Shown: piece after piece, positions 25,348 through 34,679 of the stretch
Numbering within the stretch: position 1 is the first letter of the stretch
Layout: the number at the start of each line of letters is the position of its first letter
NCBI GenBank assembly: GCA_023392615.1
Contig: JAEVYT010000026.1
Location: forward strand, 1 to 64,000
Origin: Bacillota bacterium
GTDB lineage: Bacteria; Bacillota; Clostridia; Lachnospirales; Lachnospiraceae
Direction of reading: 5' to 3'
DNA: 64,000 nt
The notes under the pieces: generated by a model
What the model was told of the DNA's origin: nothing
Seen by the model: the letters and a program-made list of their open reading frames with translations, nothing else
The model's database searches: none
Made by a program: the position numbers and the translations under genes

Positions 25348-26940
25348 TTAATACCAGCGTTTTCGTCCTCGATAACGCCTTCTGCGATTAAACATTTCAT
25401 TAAGAAACATGACATAAACTAAATCATGCAAATAGTTGCGTGTGTTATCCGGAGTAAATAAATAGATGCTTTCTGCCTCTACCTTCGATTCCTCGACGGA
25501 GTCCTTTATTTTGTCATAAATTCTATCTACTATCATCTCGACGGAGACTTTATCAGGGTTCTCATCAAACATCATGCTTCCATCATACTCCATATGGTCA
25601 GCTTCGTTATCAACTTCAAGCTGCACTAATTTTGCCGTTCTTGGATAGAGATGTCTTAGATATAACACATCCTTTTCGGAATCGTGGGTATTATCATAAC
25701 CATAAAGAGGGAATAAAGGTACACCCGTTGGGGCAACATAGGGGTTCGTATTTGTTGAAAATACACTCTGAGAGTCCGTTCTTCCTGCCATCATGCCTAA
25801 TTCTGAAAATGGTGTAATTGGAGTGCGATTAGCATTCGGATTAGTAGTTGGCATAGGAGCGGGAGTAGCAGTACCTGGCATAGGTGAAGGAATTGGTGCG
25901 GCAGGTCCATTCATGTTAACAGGTGGAGTAACAACACCTGGCACAGGAGCAGGAGTTGGAGCAGCAGATCCATTCATGTTAGCTGGTGGAGTAACAGCAC
26001 CTGGCATAGGTGCAGGAGTTGGTGTAGGCATAGGGGAAGGCATTGAGTTTCCCATACCCCCAGAATTTGTAGGCGGCGTTTGTGTACCAGGATTCATATA
26101 TGAGGGCATATTATTCATATTATTTTGTGGTCCACCTTGGGGGAATGAACGATAAAAATATGGAGGAAATCCACCTGGTGCTGTTCCGGGTCTTTCTTGA
26201 TTTAATATAGGAGAAGTAATCGGTGTGGTTGGAGCCGGAATACCATTGGTTCTATTATTCATACCGCCCGGCATAGAGGGAGTTCCTGGAGTCATAGGAG
26301 TTTGAGGGGAAGCAGGATTCATAGTGCCTGGCATACCATTAGTTCTAGGAATCATACCGCCTGGCATAGAGGGAGGAGTGGTGTTCATACCACCGGATAT
26401 TGGAGAAGTTGACGGAGTGCCGGTTCCGGGTGCTGTTGGTGTGGATAAACCGGGTGTTCTGGTACCGGGGGTAAATAATCCCCCTGGTTGGGTGGATGTG
26501 CCAGGTTGAGTGGAAGCGCCTGGTTGAGTGGATGTGCCTGGTTGAGGGGAAGCACCTGGTCGAGTGGATGTGCCTGGTTGAGTGGAAGCACCTGGTCGAG
26601 TGGATGTACCTGGTTGAGTAGTACCGCCTGGAGTAGTGATGTTAGGAATCGCAGGGTATACCGGACGCTGACTTCCTGTACTACTTCCTGATCCAGGAGT
26701 GGTTGGAGTGGGGATTCCGTTTGTAGGATTTATCGGCAATCCTGCTGGAGTATTAGGTGTTGTGGTATTATTAGTACGTTCTTGACTTATGTTTAATACT
26801 TTTGATGTGGACTTCTGTGATGTGCTGGTAGAGGACTTACCAGAGGAACCAGGAGTCTTCATACTTTGAGAATTTGCATTATAATTTGGCACTCTATTGC
26901 CTCGGTTGGTGCCATAACTTCTGCCCATAGTAAACGACAT
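25348..26940 (-). CDS. Pro/Thr/Gly-repeat protein with conserved C-terminal domain
   Basis: 530 residues from the ATG at 26940, which has TAGGAG 7 bases upstream; a start 14 codons earlier is rejected. Residues about 20-390 are low complexity: a block of (Q/R)PG(T/A)ST units (DNA 26499-26640), then P/M/G/N/T-rich sequence with APTPAPVPG and PGTMNP repeats. The last 120 residues form a charged helical domain (LRHLYPRTAKLVQ, YDGSMMFDENPD, IVDRIYDKI) ending in an Arg-rich RRRRYRGRKRWY tail. That domain occurs alone in other clostridia as a small hypothetical protein. A spore-surface or other surface role is possible but unproven; no signal peptide. Confidence 0.65.
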   Translation of the reverse strand: MSFTMGRSYGTNRGNRVPNYNANSQSMKTPGSSGKSSTSTSQKSTSKVLNISQERTNNTTTPNTPAGLPINPTNGIPTPTTPGSGSSTGSQRPVYPAIPNITTPGGTTQPGTSTRPGASTQPGTSTRPGASPQPGTSTQPGASTQPGTSTQPGGLFTPGTRTPGLSTPTAPGTGTPSTSPISGGMNTTPPSMPGGMIPRTNGMPGTMNPASPQTPMTPGTPSMPGGMNNRTNGIPAPTTPITSPILNQERPGTAPGGFPPYFYRSFPQGGPQNNMNNMPSYMNPGTQTPPTNSGGMGNSMPSPMPTPTPAPMPGAVTPPANMNGSAAPTPAPVPGVVTPPVNMNGPAAPIPSPMPGTATPAPMPTTNPNANRTPITPFSELGMMAGRTDSQSVFSTNTNPYVAPTGVPLFPLYGYDNTHDSEKDVLYLRHLYPRTAKLVQLEVDNEADHMEYDGSMMFDENPDKVSVEMIVDRIYDKIKDSVEESKVEAESIYLFTPDNTRNYLHDLVYVMFLNEMFNRRRRYRGRKRWY

Positions 26941-27129
26941 ATAAGTACTCCTAAGCTTTTTGTTATAATATATGCAAGGCATAGAATATATGTGAAATGG
27001 GATTTTTGTGATGAATATAATAAAATTTATAATAATTAGGTTGTACTATCGGCGAAAAGCCTTTAAAATAGAGAAGGAATCATAATAAATGCCGAAATAA
27101 GTAAATTTTATGATAGATTGGATAAAACA

Positions 27130-28326
27130 ATGGATCAAATAATTAGGAAAACATTCGAAGAGGCAATTAAAAATCAAGTAACAAGTATAATTATCTCAAA
27201 TTCATCGGATAGAGAAAAAGTAAATAAAATAAAAATAAGGCCTGTAATGTTAAAAGAAGTATTATATTATCAGGTATCTGAATATATCGGTACTCAAGTA
27301 TTTCATACAAATTATCAGATAGAGGAATTATATACTCTGCTTCCGAATTGGTTCGAAGGATTGTTTCGACAGGCAGAAATAACTACTAGGCGCGGAAATG
27401 TTATTATTCTAATCAGTAAAAAGGGAAAAGTAACGGTAATGAACAAAGGCAACAAGCCAGACGGGATTGTGAAGAATCAGCTTATGGAAAGTGATGATTT
27501 TCCGCAGGAGTTGTCTCATAATAAGAAGAAAAAATATATTCTACAGGAAAATGTGGCATTGCCGTTTTTAATCGACCTCGGGGTTATGAATAAAGATGGT
27601 GCCATCATTAAAGCAAAATCAGATAAATTTAGACAAATCAATCGTTTTCTTGAATATGTGGAGGATATTCTTCCGCATCTTGATAAAGGAAAAGAACTAA
27701 CAATTCTCGATTTTGGATGTGGAAAGTCATATCTTACCTTTGCTTTATATTATTATTTGCGTGTTTTAAAAGAATACCAAATTAATATTATCGGATTGGA
27801 TCTTAAGACTGATGTGATTAAACATTGTAATGAATTAGCGAAACAATATGGTTATGACAGGCTCCGTTTTTTTGTAGGAGATATCGCATCTTATACGGAA
27901 TGTACATCGGTCGATATGGTAGTTACTTTACATGCCTGTGATACTGCAACGGATCATGCATTATATAAAGCAGTAAATTGGGGTGCGAAGGTTATTTTAT
28001 CCGTCCCATGCTGCCAGCATGAATTAAATCAGCAGATTAAAAGTACTACGTTAAAACCTATTTTAAAATATGGGATTGTGAAAGAGCGTATGGCAGCGTT
28101 GATAACAGATGCGTTGAGAGCGGAGTTACTTGAGCAACAAGGTTACCGTGTACAGTTACTGGAATTTATTGACATGGAGCACACCCCTAAGAATATACTT
28201 ATCCGAGCGGTTTTAAAGGATTCTCCTCAAAAGGAAGTAAAATTTACAAACGGAGAGCTAGAAAGTTGTATGGAATTTTTGGGAGTAAATCCATGTTTAT
28301 TAAAACTGTTCAGAAATGAAAAATAA
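27130..28326 (+). CDS. Class I SAM-dependent methyltransferase
   Basis: 398 residues from the ATG at 27130. An N-terminal domain of about 150 residues (IKIRPVMLKEVLYYQ) is followed by a Rossmann methyltransferase fold with SAM motif I ILDFGCGKSYLTFALYY, acidic motif LDLK, and VVTLHACDTATD. The motif SVPCCQHEL resembles RNA methyltransferase active sites. Related proteins are annotated only as class I methyltransferases. The start lacks a good RBS: a better one (GAAGGA) serves an out-of-frame ATG at 27089 that hits a stop after three codons. Confidence 0.75.
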   Translation: MDQIIRKTFEEAIKNQVTSIIISNSSDREKVNKIKIRPVMLKEVLYYQVSEYIGTQVFHTNYQIEELYTLLPNWFEGLFRQAEITTRRGNVIILISKKGKVTVMNKGNKPDGIVKNQLMESDDFPQELSHNKKKKYILQENVALPFLIDLGVMNKDGAIIKAKSDKFRQINRFLEYVEDILPHLDKGKELTILDFGCGKSYLTFALYYYLRVLKEYQINIIGLDLKTDVIKHCNELAKQYGYDRLRFFVGDIASYTECTSVDMVVTLHACDTATDHALYKAVNWGAKVILSVPCCQHELNQQIKSTTLKPILKYGIVKERMAALITDALRAELLEQQGYRVQLLEFIDMEHTPKNILIRAVLKDSPQKEVKFTNGELESCMEFLGVNPCLLKLFRNEK

Positions 28327-28412
28327 ATAATTTATCATTATATAAAATCAATTAATAACTAATAGAAATCATACAGTATTATATGATGCTTGATGGCATC
28401 ATGGAGGTATCG

Positions 28413-30971
28413 ATGTTAAAATATGTTTATCGGGCGATTATACTAATCGCGATATTTGTAGGAGCTTTATTTTATTTTAGTAAGGATATTAAAGAGGTAG
28501 TATTTAATGTAAATAATACTATAACAATGGAAGATGCAACGCTTCCATTGGTTACATTAAAAACGGATGACCGAGTGATGAATATGCTTCATGGTTATAG
28601 TAGCAATATAGCTGCTAATAAGATCAGGGAAGCAGTGACTCCGCTCGGAGCAGATCAAACCTTTGAAGTTTTATTTAAAAATGGTTATTATAAAGTAAAA
28701 AAATTAAATTATGAAGTAAGGGAGTTTGCCGGAAATAAATTAATCGAAAATTCCTCTGTTAGTGTGTTTGAAAATAGTGATGATTATAAATCTGCTAAAA
28801 TCAAATTAAATGCTTCATTGGAACAAGAAAAAGATTACGCAGTTAAAATAACTTTAATTACGAGTAAGAGTGAAAAGATATATTATTATAATCGTATCAA
28901 AGTTAGTCAACAAGCTCGTGTTAAGGATGATATTGATTTTGTAATGAATTTTCATAAAGCTATTCTAAATAAGAAAACAGCAGAAAGTATGCAGCTATAT
29001 TTGGGGACACCAACCAATCTTGATAAAAAGCCGAACCTAGCAAATGTATCAATGGATACCTCAGATTTAGATACTATTAGCTGGGGTAATATGAAACCTA
29101 CCGTAATCACAAAAGTAGTTCCGACTGTGAAGGAAATATATGAGCAAATGGCTTTAATCGAACTCGATTATTATATAGAGGCCAAGGTGAATGGGAATAC
29201 CGAGAGGTATAGGGTAACGGAATTCTTCCGTATCCGCTATGGAACTGATAGAATGCATCTTTATAATTACGAGCGTCATATGGAATCAATCTTTGATATA
29301 AATATGGCAGATGCAGCAAAGAGTCAGCTTAAGCTAGGGATAACATCAAATACTCAGATTCCATATATGCCATCTGTTGATCATAATAAACTGGCATTTG
29401 TTCGGGATGGAGCATTATGGTTATATGATCTAAATAAGAATGAAGTAACCAGAATCTTCTCATTTGAGCAGAAGAAATCAGATTATATTCGAGATCTATA
29501 CAATCAACATGATATCCGTATACTTGATATGGACGCAGAGGGTAATATCGATTTCTTGGTATATGGGTACATGAATCGTGGTCAATATGAAGGTCATGTG
29601 GGGATTTTGCTCTATCGTTTTGTAAAAGCAGAAAATCGGATAGAGGAGTTGGTTTATGTTCCTGTGGAAGAACCATATCAGAGCTTGAAGGAGAATATCG
29701 GTGATTTAACCTATGTTAGTACGAATGCGGTATTTTACTTTAATATTTATAACTCTATTTATGCATATGATATGATAACGCAAAATTTATCCGTAATCGC
29801 ATCTGATGTTGATAAAAATCAAGTAGTTATCCTCCCCGGAAGCAAGGTGGCGGCATGGCAGGATAATGCGGATTTAAAAAAATCTACAAAAGTTAATATC
29901 ATGGATTTGGATACGGATAAAATACAGACGATTACAGCACCGGATGGATATAATATAAGGTTGCTGGATAAGATAGATACAAATATTGTATATGGATTTG
30001 TCAAAAATAATAGTATAGTTTCTTTGGTTGACGGTAGCATAGTAGCACCTATCAGTACAGTTGAAATTGCTACGGCAAATAAGAAAATATTAAAAACTTA
30101 CAATAAACCCAATTATTTTATAACCGGTGTATCGGTAAAGGATAATATTCTGGAGCTTCATAGAATTAAGAAAACTGGTGAGGGTGGAAGCTCTTACGAA
30201 GCAGCATCTTCTGATTATATTATGAATCAGATAAAATCAGAGAATCCATTAGTAGGGGTAGTATCCAGGGCTTCTGATAAGGATTTTACGGAATACTTTA
30301 TGAAACTCCCCAAGGGATTTGAAATGGTAACTAAGCCGAAGGTTTTGACTACGGTTAACACAGTTATCAGCCAAGATCCGACACTTCGGTTACCTGAATT
30401 AGAACAAAAGCATACTTATTATTATCCTTATGTCACAGGAGGGATAGCCGGCGCTTTTGAAAATGCATCTGATGCTATCACAGTGGCAAGAAATAAAGTT
30501 GGTGTTGTTATGAGTAACCGTAACCAACTCGTATGGATGAGAGGTGTTCAGGCAATCGTTGGTGAGCATACCATTACTGGTTTAGATTCAATGAGTTGGC
30601 AGGTAGGGTCCGATCAAACAGTTCAAAAATGTATCAAACTGATGCTTCAGCATCAGGGTACCGACGCTTCACTTGATAAGTTAAATATTCAAGGAAGCAG
30701 TGCATATCAAGTGTTGAAGGACAACTCAAGCTACACGCCTATCAGATTGACAGGTACATCTTTAGAGGATACATTGTATTATATAGCGATGAATAGACCA
30801 ATAATTGGCATGAAGGATTCCTCACACGCAGTATTAATTTATGGATATGATCAACAAAATATTAAGGTGATTGATCCATCAACGAATAGTGTAAGGAAAA
30901 TTGGCTTAAATGATGCCAGACAGATGTTTGAGTCTGCAGGTAATGTATTTATATCTTACCTTGAACAATAA
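28413..30971 (+). CDS. Membrane-anchored protein with C-terminal C39/papain-like peptidase domain
   Basis: 852 residues from the ATG at 28413 (TGGAGGT upstream; ten extra codons upstream rejected). One N-terminal membrane helix (about 5-25) leads to a large extracellular region with beta-propeller-like stretches, including an ALWLYDLNKNEVTRIFSF segment (about 330-560). The last 150 residues resemble a C39-like fold: Cys740 (QKCIKLMLQHQG), His805 (SSHAVLIYGYD) and Asp821 (VIDPSTN) form a plausible triad. Proteolysis outside the cell is inferred; the family is not one I can name more precisely. Probably co-transcribed with the next gene 49 bases on. Confidence 0.65.
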   Translation: MLKYVYRAIILIAIFVGALFYFSKDIKEVVFNVNNTITMEDATLPLVTLKTDDRVMNMLHGYSSNIAANKIREAVTPLGADQTFEVLFKNGYYKVKKLNYEVREFAGNKLIENSSVSVFENSDDYKSAKIKLNASLEQEKDYAVKITLITSKSEKIYYYNRIKVSQQARVKDDIDFVMNFHKAILNKKTAESMQLYLGTPTNLDKKPNLANVSMDTSDLDTISWGNMKPTVITKVVPTVKEIYEQMALIELDYYIEAKVNGNTERYRVTEFFRIRYGTDRMHLYNYERHMESIFDINMADAAKSQLKLGITSNTQIPYMPSVDHNKLAFVRDGALWLYDLNKNEVTRIFSFEQKKSDYIRDLYNQHDIRILDMDAEGNIDFLVYGYMNRGQYEGHVGILLYRFVKAENRIEELVYVPVEEPYQSLKENIGDLTYVSTNAVFYFNIYNSIYAYDMITQNLSVIASDVDKNQVVILPGSKVAAWQDNADLKKSTKVNIMDLDTDKIQTITAPDGYNIRLLDKIDTNIVYGFVKNNSIVSLVDGSIVAPISTVEIATANKKILKTYNKPNYFITGVSVKDNILELHRIKKTGEGGSSYEAASSDYIMNQIKSENPLVGVVSRASDKDFTEYFMKLPKGFEMVTKPKVLTTVNTVISQDPTLRLPELEQKHTYYYPYVTGGIAGAFENASDAITVARNKVGVVMSNRNQLVWMRGVQAIVGEHTITGLDSMSWQVGSDQTVQKCIKLMLQHQGTDASLDKLNIQGSSAYQVLKDNSSYTPIRLTGTSLEDTLYYIAMNRPIIGMKDSSHAVLIYGYDQQNIKVIDPSTNSVRKIGLNDARQMFESAGNVFISYLEQ

Positions 30972-31020
30972 ATATGAGACAGAATAATTAGCCGCAGCAG
31001 ATCGGCGAGATGGAGGAAAT

Positions 31021-32136
31021 ATGGACGAGAGAATTAAAGTATTAGCTCATAACTTGGTTAATTACTCAATGGAAGTAAAAAAGGGTGACAAAGTATATGT
31101 TCATTATAATGGAACTGCCACTCAGGATTTAGCAAGACAATTAGTAAAAGAAATCTATATTGCTGGTGGGCTACCATTTACACATTATACGGATGCGAAG
31201 TTGCAAAGAGAAATCCTCTTAAACTGTACCGAAGAACAGTTATCACTTATGGCTAAAATTGATGCAGCAGAGATGGAAGAGATGGATTGTTATGTTGCAG
31301 TAAGAGGTTCTGATAATGCATCAGAATTAGCAGATGTACCTGCTGAGAAGATGAGAATGTTTGATACGTATTATCAAACTCCGGTTCATCATGATGTACG
31401 TGTAAAGAAAACCAGATGGGTAGTACTTCGTTATCCAAATTCGGCAATGGCACAGCTTGCTAATACAAGTGTGGAAGCGTTTGAAGATTTTTATTTTAAA
31501 GTATGCAATCTAGATTATTCAAAGATGGGCGAGGCAATGAAGAGCCTAATAGCTTATATGAATAAAACAGACAAAGTAAGATTAGTGGGGCCTGGAACTG
31601 ATTTGAGTTTCTCTATCAAAAATATCCCTGCAGTACCATGTGCCGGTGATCGTAATATTCCGGACGGTGAAGTATATACTGCTCCGGTACGTGATTCTAT
31701 TAATGGTACATTAGCTTACAATGCACCTGCAGTATTCCAGGGATTTACCTTTGAGAATATAACCTTCCGTTTTGAAAAGGGTAAGATTGTTGAAGCAACC
31801 GCAAACGATTCTGAACGCATTAATCACATTCTTGATACCGATGAGGGTGCTAGATATATCGGTGAATTTGCGATTGGAGTAAACCCTTACATCATTAAAC
31901 CGATGAAGGATACATTATTTGATGAAAAGATTATGGGATCCTTCCATTTTACACCTGGTAATTGTTATGAAGAAGCGCCTAACGGAAATTCCTCCGCAAT
32001 CCATTGGGATTTGGTGTGCATCCAGACTCCAGAATTCGGTGGTGGAGAAATTTACTTTGATGATGTTCTTATACGTAAGGATGGACGTTTTATTGTGAAA
32101 GAATTAGAATGTCTAAACCCTGAGAATTTAATATAA
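31021..32136 (+). CDS. M29-family aminopeptidase (thermophilic aminopeptidase type)
   Basis: 371 residues, the standard M29 length. It begins DERIKVLAHNLVNYSMEVKKGDKV, and the DTYYQTPVHHDVRVKKTRW and AVPCAGDRNIPDGEVYTAP segments are characteristic. The C-terminal part carries EFAIGVNP, GNCYEEAPNGNSSAIHWD and the GGGEIYFDDVLIRKDG ending. The metal ligands (Glu, His, Asp) in these segments look intact. It removes N-terminal amino acids in the cytoplasm. RBS TGGAGG. Confidence 0.9.
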   Translation: MDERIKVLAHNLVNYSMEVKKGDKVYVHYNGTATQDLARQLVKEIYIAGGLPFTHYTDAKLQREILLNCTEEQLSLMAKIDAAEMEEMDCYVAVRGSDNASELADVPAEKMRMFDTYYQTPVHHDVRVKKTRWVVLRYPNSAMAQLANTSVEAFEDFYFKVCNLDYSKMGEAMKSLIAYMNKTDKVRLVGPGTDLSFSIKNIPAVPCAGDRNIPDGEVYTAPVRDSINGTLAYNAPAVFQGFTFENITFRFEKGKIVEATANDSERINHILDTDEGARYIGEFAIGVNPYIIKPMKDTLFDEKIMGSFHFTPGNCYEEAPNGNSSAIHWDLVCIQTPEFGGGEIYFDDVLIRKDGRFIVKELECLNPENLI

Positions 32137-32187
32137 TATTTTAGAAACTATTTGAGCTGTCTATGGCAGCATGGAGGTTAAGTTATT

Positions 32188-33204
32188 ATGAAATTACTTA
32201 CAGCAGCAATACCTTGTTATAATTCGGCCGCTTATATGAGTCATGCTATTGACACATTACTCACCGGTGGGGAGGAGATAGAAATCATTATAGTAAATGA
32301 TGGATCCTCAGATGATACTCAGAAGATTGCAGAAGAATATCAGCAAAGCTATCCGAGTATTGTAAAGGTGGTTCTTCAAGAGAATGGGGGACATGGTGAA
32401 GCGGTAAATACGGGATTGGCAAATGCAACAGGATTATATTTCAAGGTTGTCGATAGTGATGACTGGGTAAATGAAGATGCACTGAAGCAAGTAATGGAAG
32501 TTCTTAAAAATTTGATTGAAGACGGAGAGAGTCCTGACTTGTTTTTGGCTAATTATGTATATGAGAAGGTAGATGCAAAAAAGAAAAAGGTAATTAATTA
32601 TAACTGGGCATTACCAAAGGATCGGATTTTTACTTGGGATGAGATTATGCATTTCAAGCAAAGCCAGAACATATTAATGCATTCCACAATTTATCGTACG
32701 AAACTTTTGAAAGGCTGTGGAATTCGTTTGCCAAAACACACCTTCTATGTGGACAACATTTTTGTTTATCAACCGTTGCCATATGTAAAGACCTTGTATT
32801 ATATGGATGTGAATTTGTATCGTTATTTTATCGGAAGAGCAGATCAATCAGTTAATGAACAAGTAATGATTCGCCGTATAGATCAACAGCTTAAAATCAC
32901 AAAAATCATGATAGAATCCCATGATCTGATGCAAATCAAGAGCAAAAAACTGCAAAATTATATGATTAAATACCTATCAATGATGATGACGGTAAGCACT
33001 GTCTTCTTAATTAAGGAGGGCAGTGATGAGAGCCTTGTGAAGAAGGAAGAGCTGTGGGAATACCTAAAGAGCTACGATAAACATTTGTACAAAAAGATTA
33101 GATCTCAGATACTTGGAAGATCGATGAATTTACCGGGCAAGTTCGGAAGAAAAATTATCGAAATGGGTTACAACATCACCCGTAAGATTTATGGATTTAA
33201 TTAA
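32188..33204 (+). CDS. Family 2 glycosyltransferase
   Basis: 338 residues. The GT-A fold is clear: TAAIPCYNSAAYM, IIIVNDGSSDDTQKIAEEY, ENGGHGEAVNTGL and the metal-binding VDSDDWV. The later part (VDNIFVYQPLPYV, RYFIGRADQSVN) is typical of clostridial GT2 enzymes acting on surface glycans. No membrane helix. Donor and acceptor unknown. RBS TGGAGG. It lies 51 bases after the aminopeptidase and is followed by a large palindrome and a terminator. Confidence 0.88.
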   Translation: MKLLTAAIPCYNSAAYMSHAIDTLLTGGEEIEIIIVNDGSSDDTQKIAEEYQQSYPSIVKVVLQENGGHGEAVNTGLANATGLYFKVVDSDDWVNEDALKQVMEVLKNLIEDGESPDLFLANYVYEKVDAKKKKVINYNWALPKDRIFTWDEIMHFKQSQNILMHSTIYRTKLLKGCGIRLPKHTFYVDNIFVYQPLPYVKTLYYMDVNLYRYFIGRADQSVNEQVMIRRIDQQLKITKIMIESHDLMQIKSKKLQNYMIKYLSMMMTVSTVFLIKEGSDESLVKKEELWEYLKSYDKHLYKKIRSQILGRSMNLPGKFGRKIIEMGYNITRKIYGFN

Positions 33205-33240
33205 GAAGATTGAAGGGTAAAAGTCATAAGTAATATCGAA

Positions 33241-33430
33241 GTCAATATGCTCAAGGGCTTGATAAGAATTGCCAAACATATATTTTAAGCAACACGCTCT
33301 CGCTTGGATGAAGTACGTAGTGGTGCATAAGGCTGTAAAACACACAGCCTAAGCACCAACGTCTTCATACAGTTGCTTAATGTTATATGTTTGGCAATTC
33401 TTTCGTCAAGATAATTAAGAGCATATTGAC
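33241..33430. repeat. 190-bp palindromic element C
   Basis: The ends GTCAATATGC and GCATATTGAC are exact complements. An 18-20 base block AAGAATTGCCAAACATATA is repeated exactly in inverted form, then TTAAGCAAC/GTTGCTTAA, and an inner hairpin GGCTGT / ACAGCC flanked by GTGGTGC/GCACC and ATGAAG/CTTCAT. Length and layout match elements A and B, though sequence identity is low. No coding frame. Confidence 0.8.
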
Positions 33431-33544
33431 GATGTAATTGACAGAATGCTCATCAACACAACAATTTTTATAGGTATAATAAAAAATCGGTAATCAGGTG
33501 ATGTTGCCTTCGGTGAGTTGGGACGAAGGTCGCTTTATACTATG

Positions 33545-33602
33545 AACCAAAAGAAGGGTAAATATCTTCAATAATTTGAGGATATTTACCCTTCTTTTGG
33601 TT
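33545..33602. terminator. 22-bp perfect hairpin terminator between the GT2 and PAP2 genes
   Basis: A stem of 22 perfect pairs (33545-33566 with 33581-33602) with AACCAAAAGAAGGG at its base; A/T-rich flanks on both sides serve both converging genes. Confidence 0.88.
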
Positions 33603-33651
33603 TATATATTGCAAGGTAGAATATAATAATTATGATTGATTTGATGTTGAA

Positions 33652-34335
33652 TTAAGTATTTGATAGTTTTTGTTCCGTACGTTTGGGTAACTTTGCCCAA
33701 AAAGGAACATAAACGATAAAGTATAGGACAGTGCCTAATACCATCGCTCCAAATACGTCCAAAATCGAGTGCTGTTTTAAAAATACAGTGGACATGCAGA
33801 TGGAGATGGTTAATAATAAGGAACCCCATTTTATCAATTTTATTTTACCTAATCGTTCACTTCTACTAATTGCGATAAAAGCACCAATGGAGTTAAATAC
33901 ATGAATACTTGGGAATACATTAGTAGCAGTATCTACGCTATATATTTTGGCAAGCATATCAATAAAGATATTGCTTCGGCCTAGGGAATTTAAATCAACT
34001 CTTAGGTGATGCCCGTTAGGAAAAACTGTATAAATAAAGAGGCATATTGTCATTCCGCTGAACAAGTAAGCACAACATTTGTAAAAATCCTTTTTTGAGG
34101 TAATTAAAAAATATGCCACTGTAACGAATATATAGATAAACCATAAAAAGTACGGTATGATAAAGACTTCATTGAATGGAATAAAATCATCAAGTCTAGA
34201 GTGTATCACATTAAAATGTGTAGTAACGGTGCGTTCCAAATAACTGAACCAAATAATATATATAAAAAAATATGATAGGATAAGACCGTGCTTGTACTTT
34301 GTAAAAAATGATTTGAAAGTATTCGCTTTTTTCAT
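33652..34335 (-). CDS. PAP2-superfamily membrane phosphatase-like protein
   Basis: 227 residues from the ATG at 34335 (AGAAGGG 11 bases upstream). About six membrane helices. The PAP2-type motifs are seen in order: the FPSIHVF segment with the central SxH, and QHSILDVFGAM with the second His and Asp, at positions matching the inositolphosphotransferase/Aur1-like subset of PAP2. Likely acts on a lipid phosphate or head-group transfer at the membrane; the substrate cannot be read from sequence. Confidence 0.78.
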   Translation of the reverse strand: MKKANTFKSFFTKYKHGLILSYFFIYIIWFSYLERTVTTHFNVIHSRLDDFIPFNEVFIIPYFLWFIYIFVTVAYFLITSKKDFYKCCAYLFSGMTICLFIYTVFPNGHHLRVDLNSLGRSNIFIDMLAKIYSVDTATNVFPSIHVFNSIGAFIAISRSERLGKIKLIKWGSLLLTISICMSTVFLKQHSILDVFGAMVLGTVLYFIVYVPFWAKLPKRTEQKLSNT

Positions 34336-34679
34336 AATTATCACAACCCTTCTGAAGTCCATACTTACATGGCTTCGTAAATTATAGCACAGATAGAAAG
34401 GGATAACAATATACTAAAACTTTCTTTATAGTATGAAGATATGAGCTATAATACCTTAAAATGCTAGGGAAGACAAATTCCGCTAATCATATTAATTATC
34501 AGAATATGATAATTTTACTCATAAAAAACAGGAGTGGTAAAATACGTTTTATCGATATTTGTTTTAACTAAAAAGTGTATGGTATAACATAGACATAAGT
34601 AGGAATTATATTTATAATAATATTAACTGGATTCGTATGTCACAGGGTCAGTTAATGATCTAAATTGGAGGTAGAAAAT
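34336..34679. other. Intergenic region before deoB with a weak promoter
   Basis: No gene is supported. The best promoter is TTGTTT at 34559-34564, 18-base spacer, TATAAC at 34583-34588, about 90 bases before deoB. Confidence 0.4.

Noticed and set aside
25793..26155. Plus-strand Gly/Pro-rich open frame
   Set aside because: It is the mirror of the repeat gene on the minus strand; no ribosome site and low-complexity composition by reflection.
26385..26691. Short direct repeats resembling a CRISPR array
   Set aside because: The repeats are in-frame units of 18-36 bases inside a coding gene ((Q/R)PG(T/A)ST) without unique spacers of constant length.
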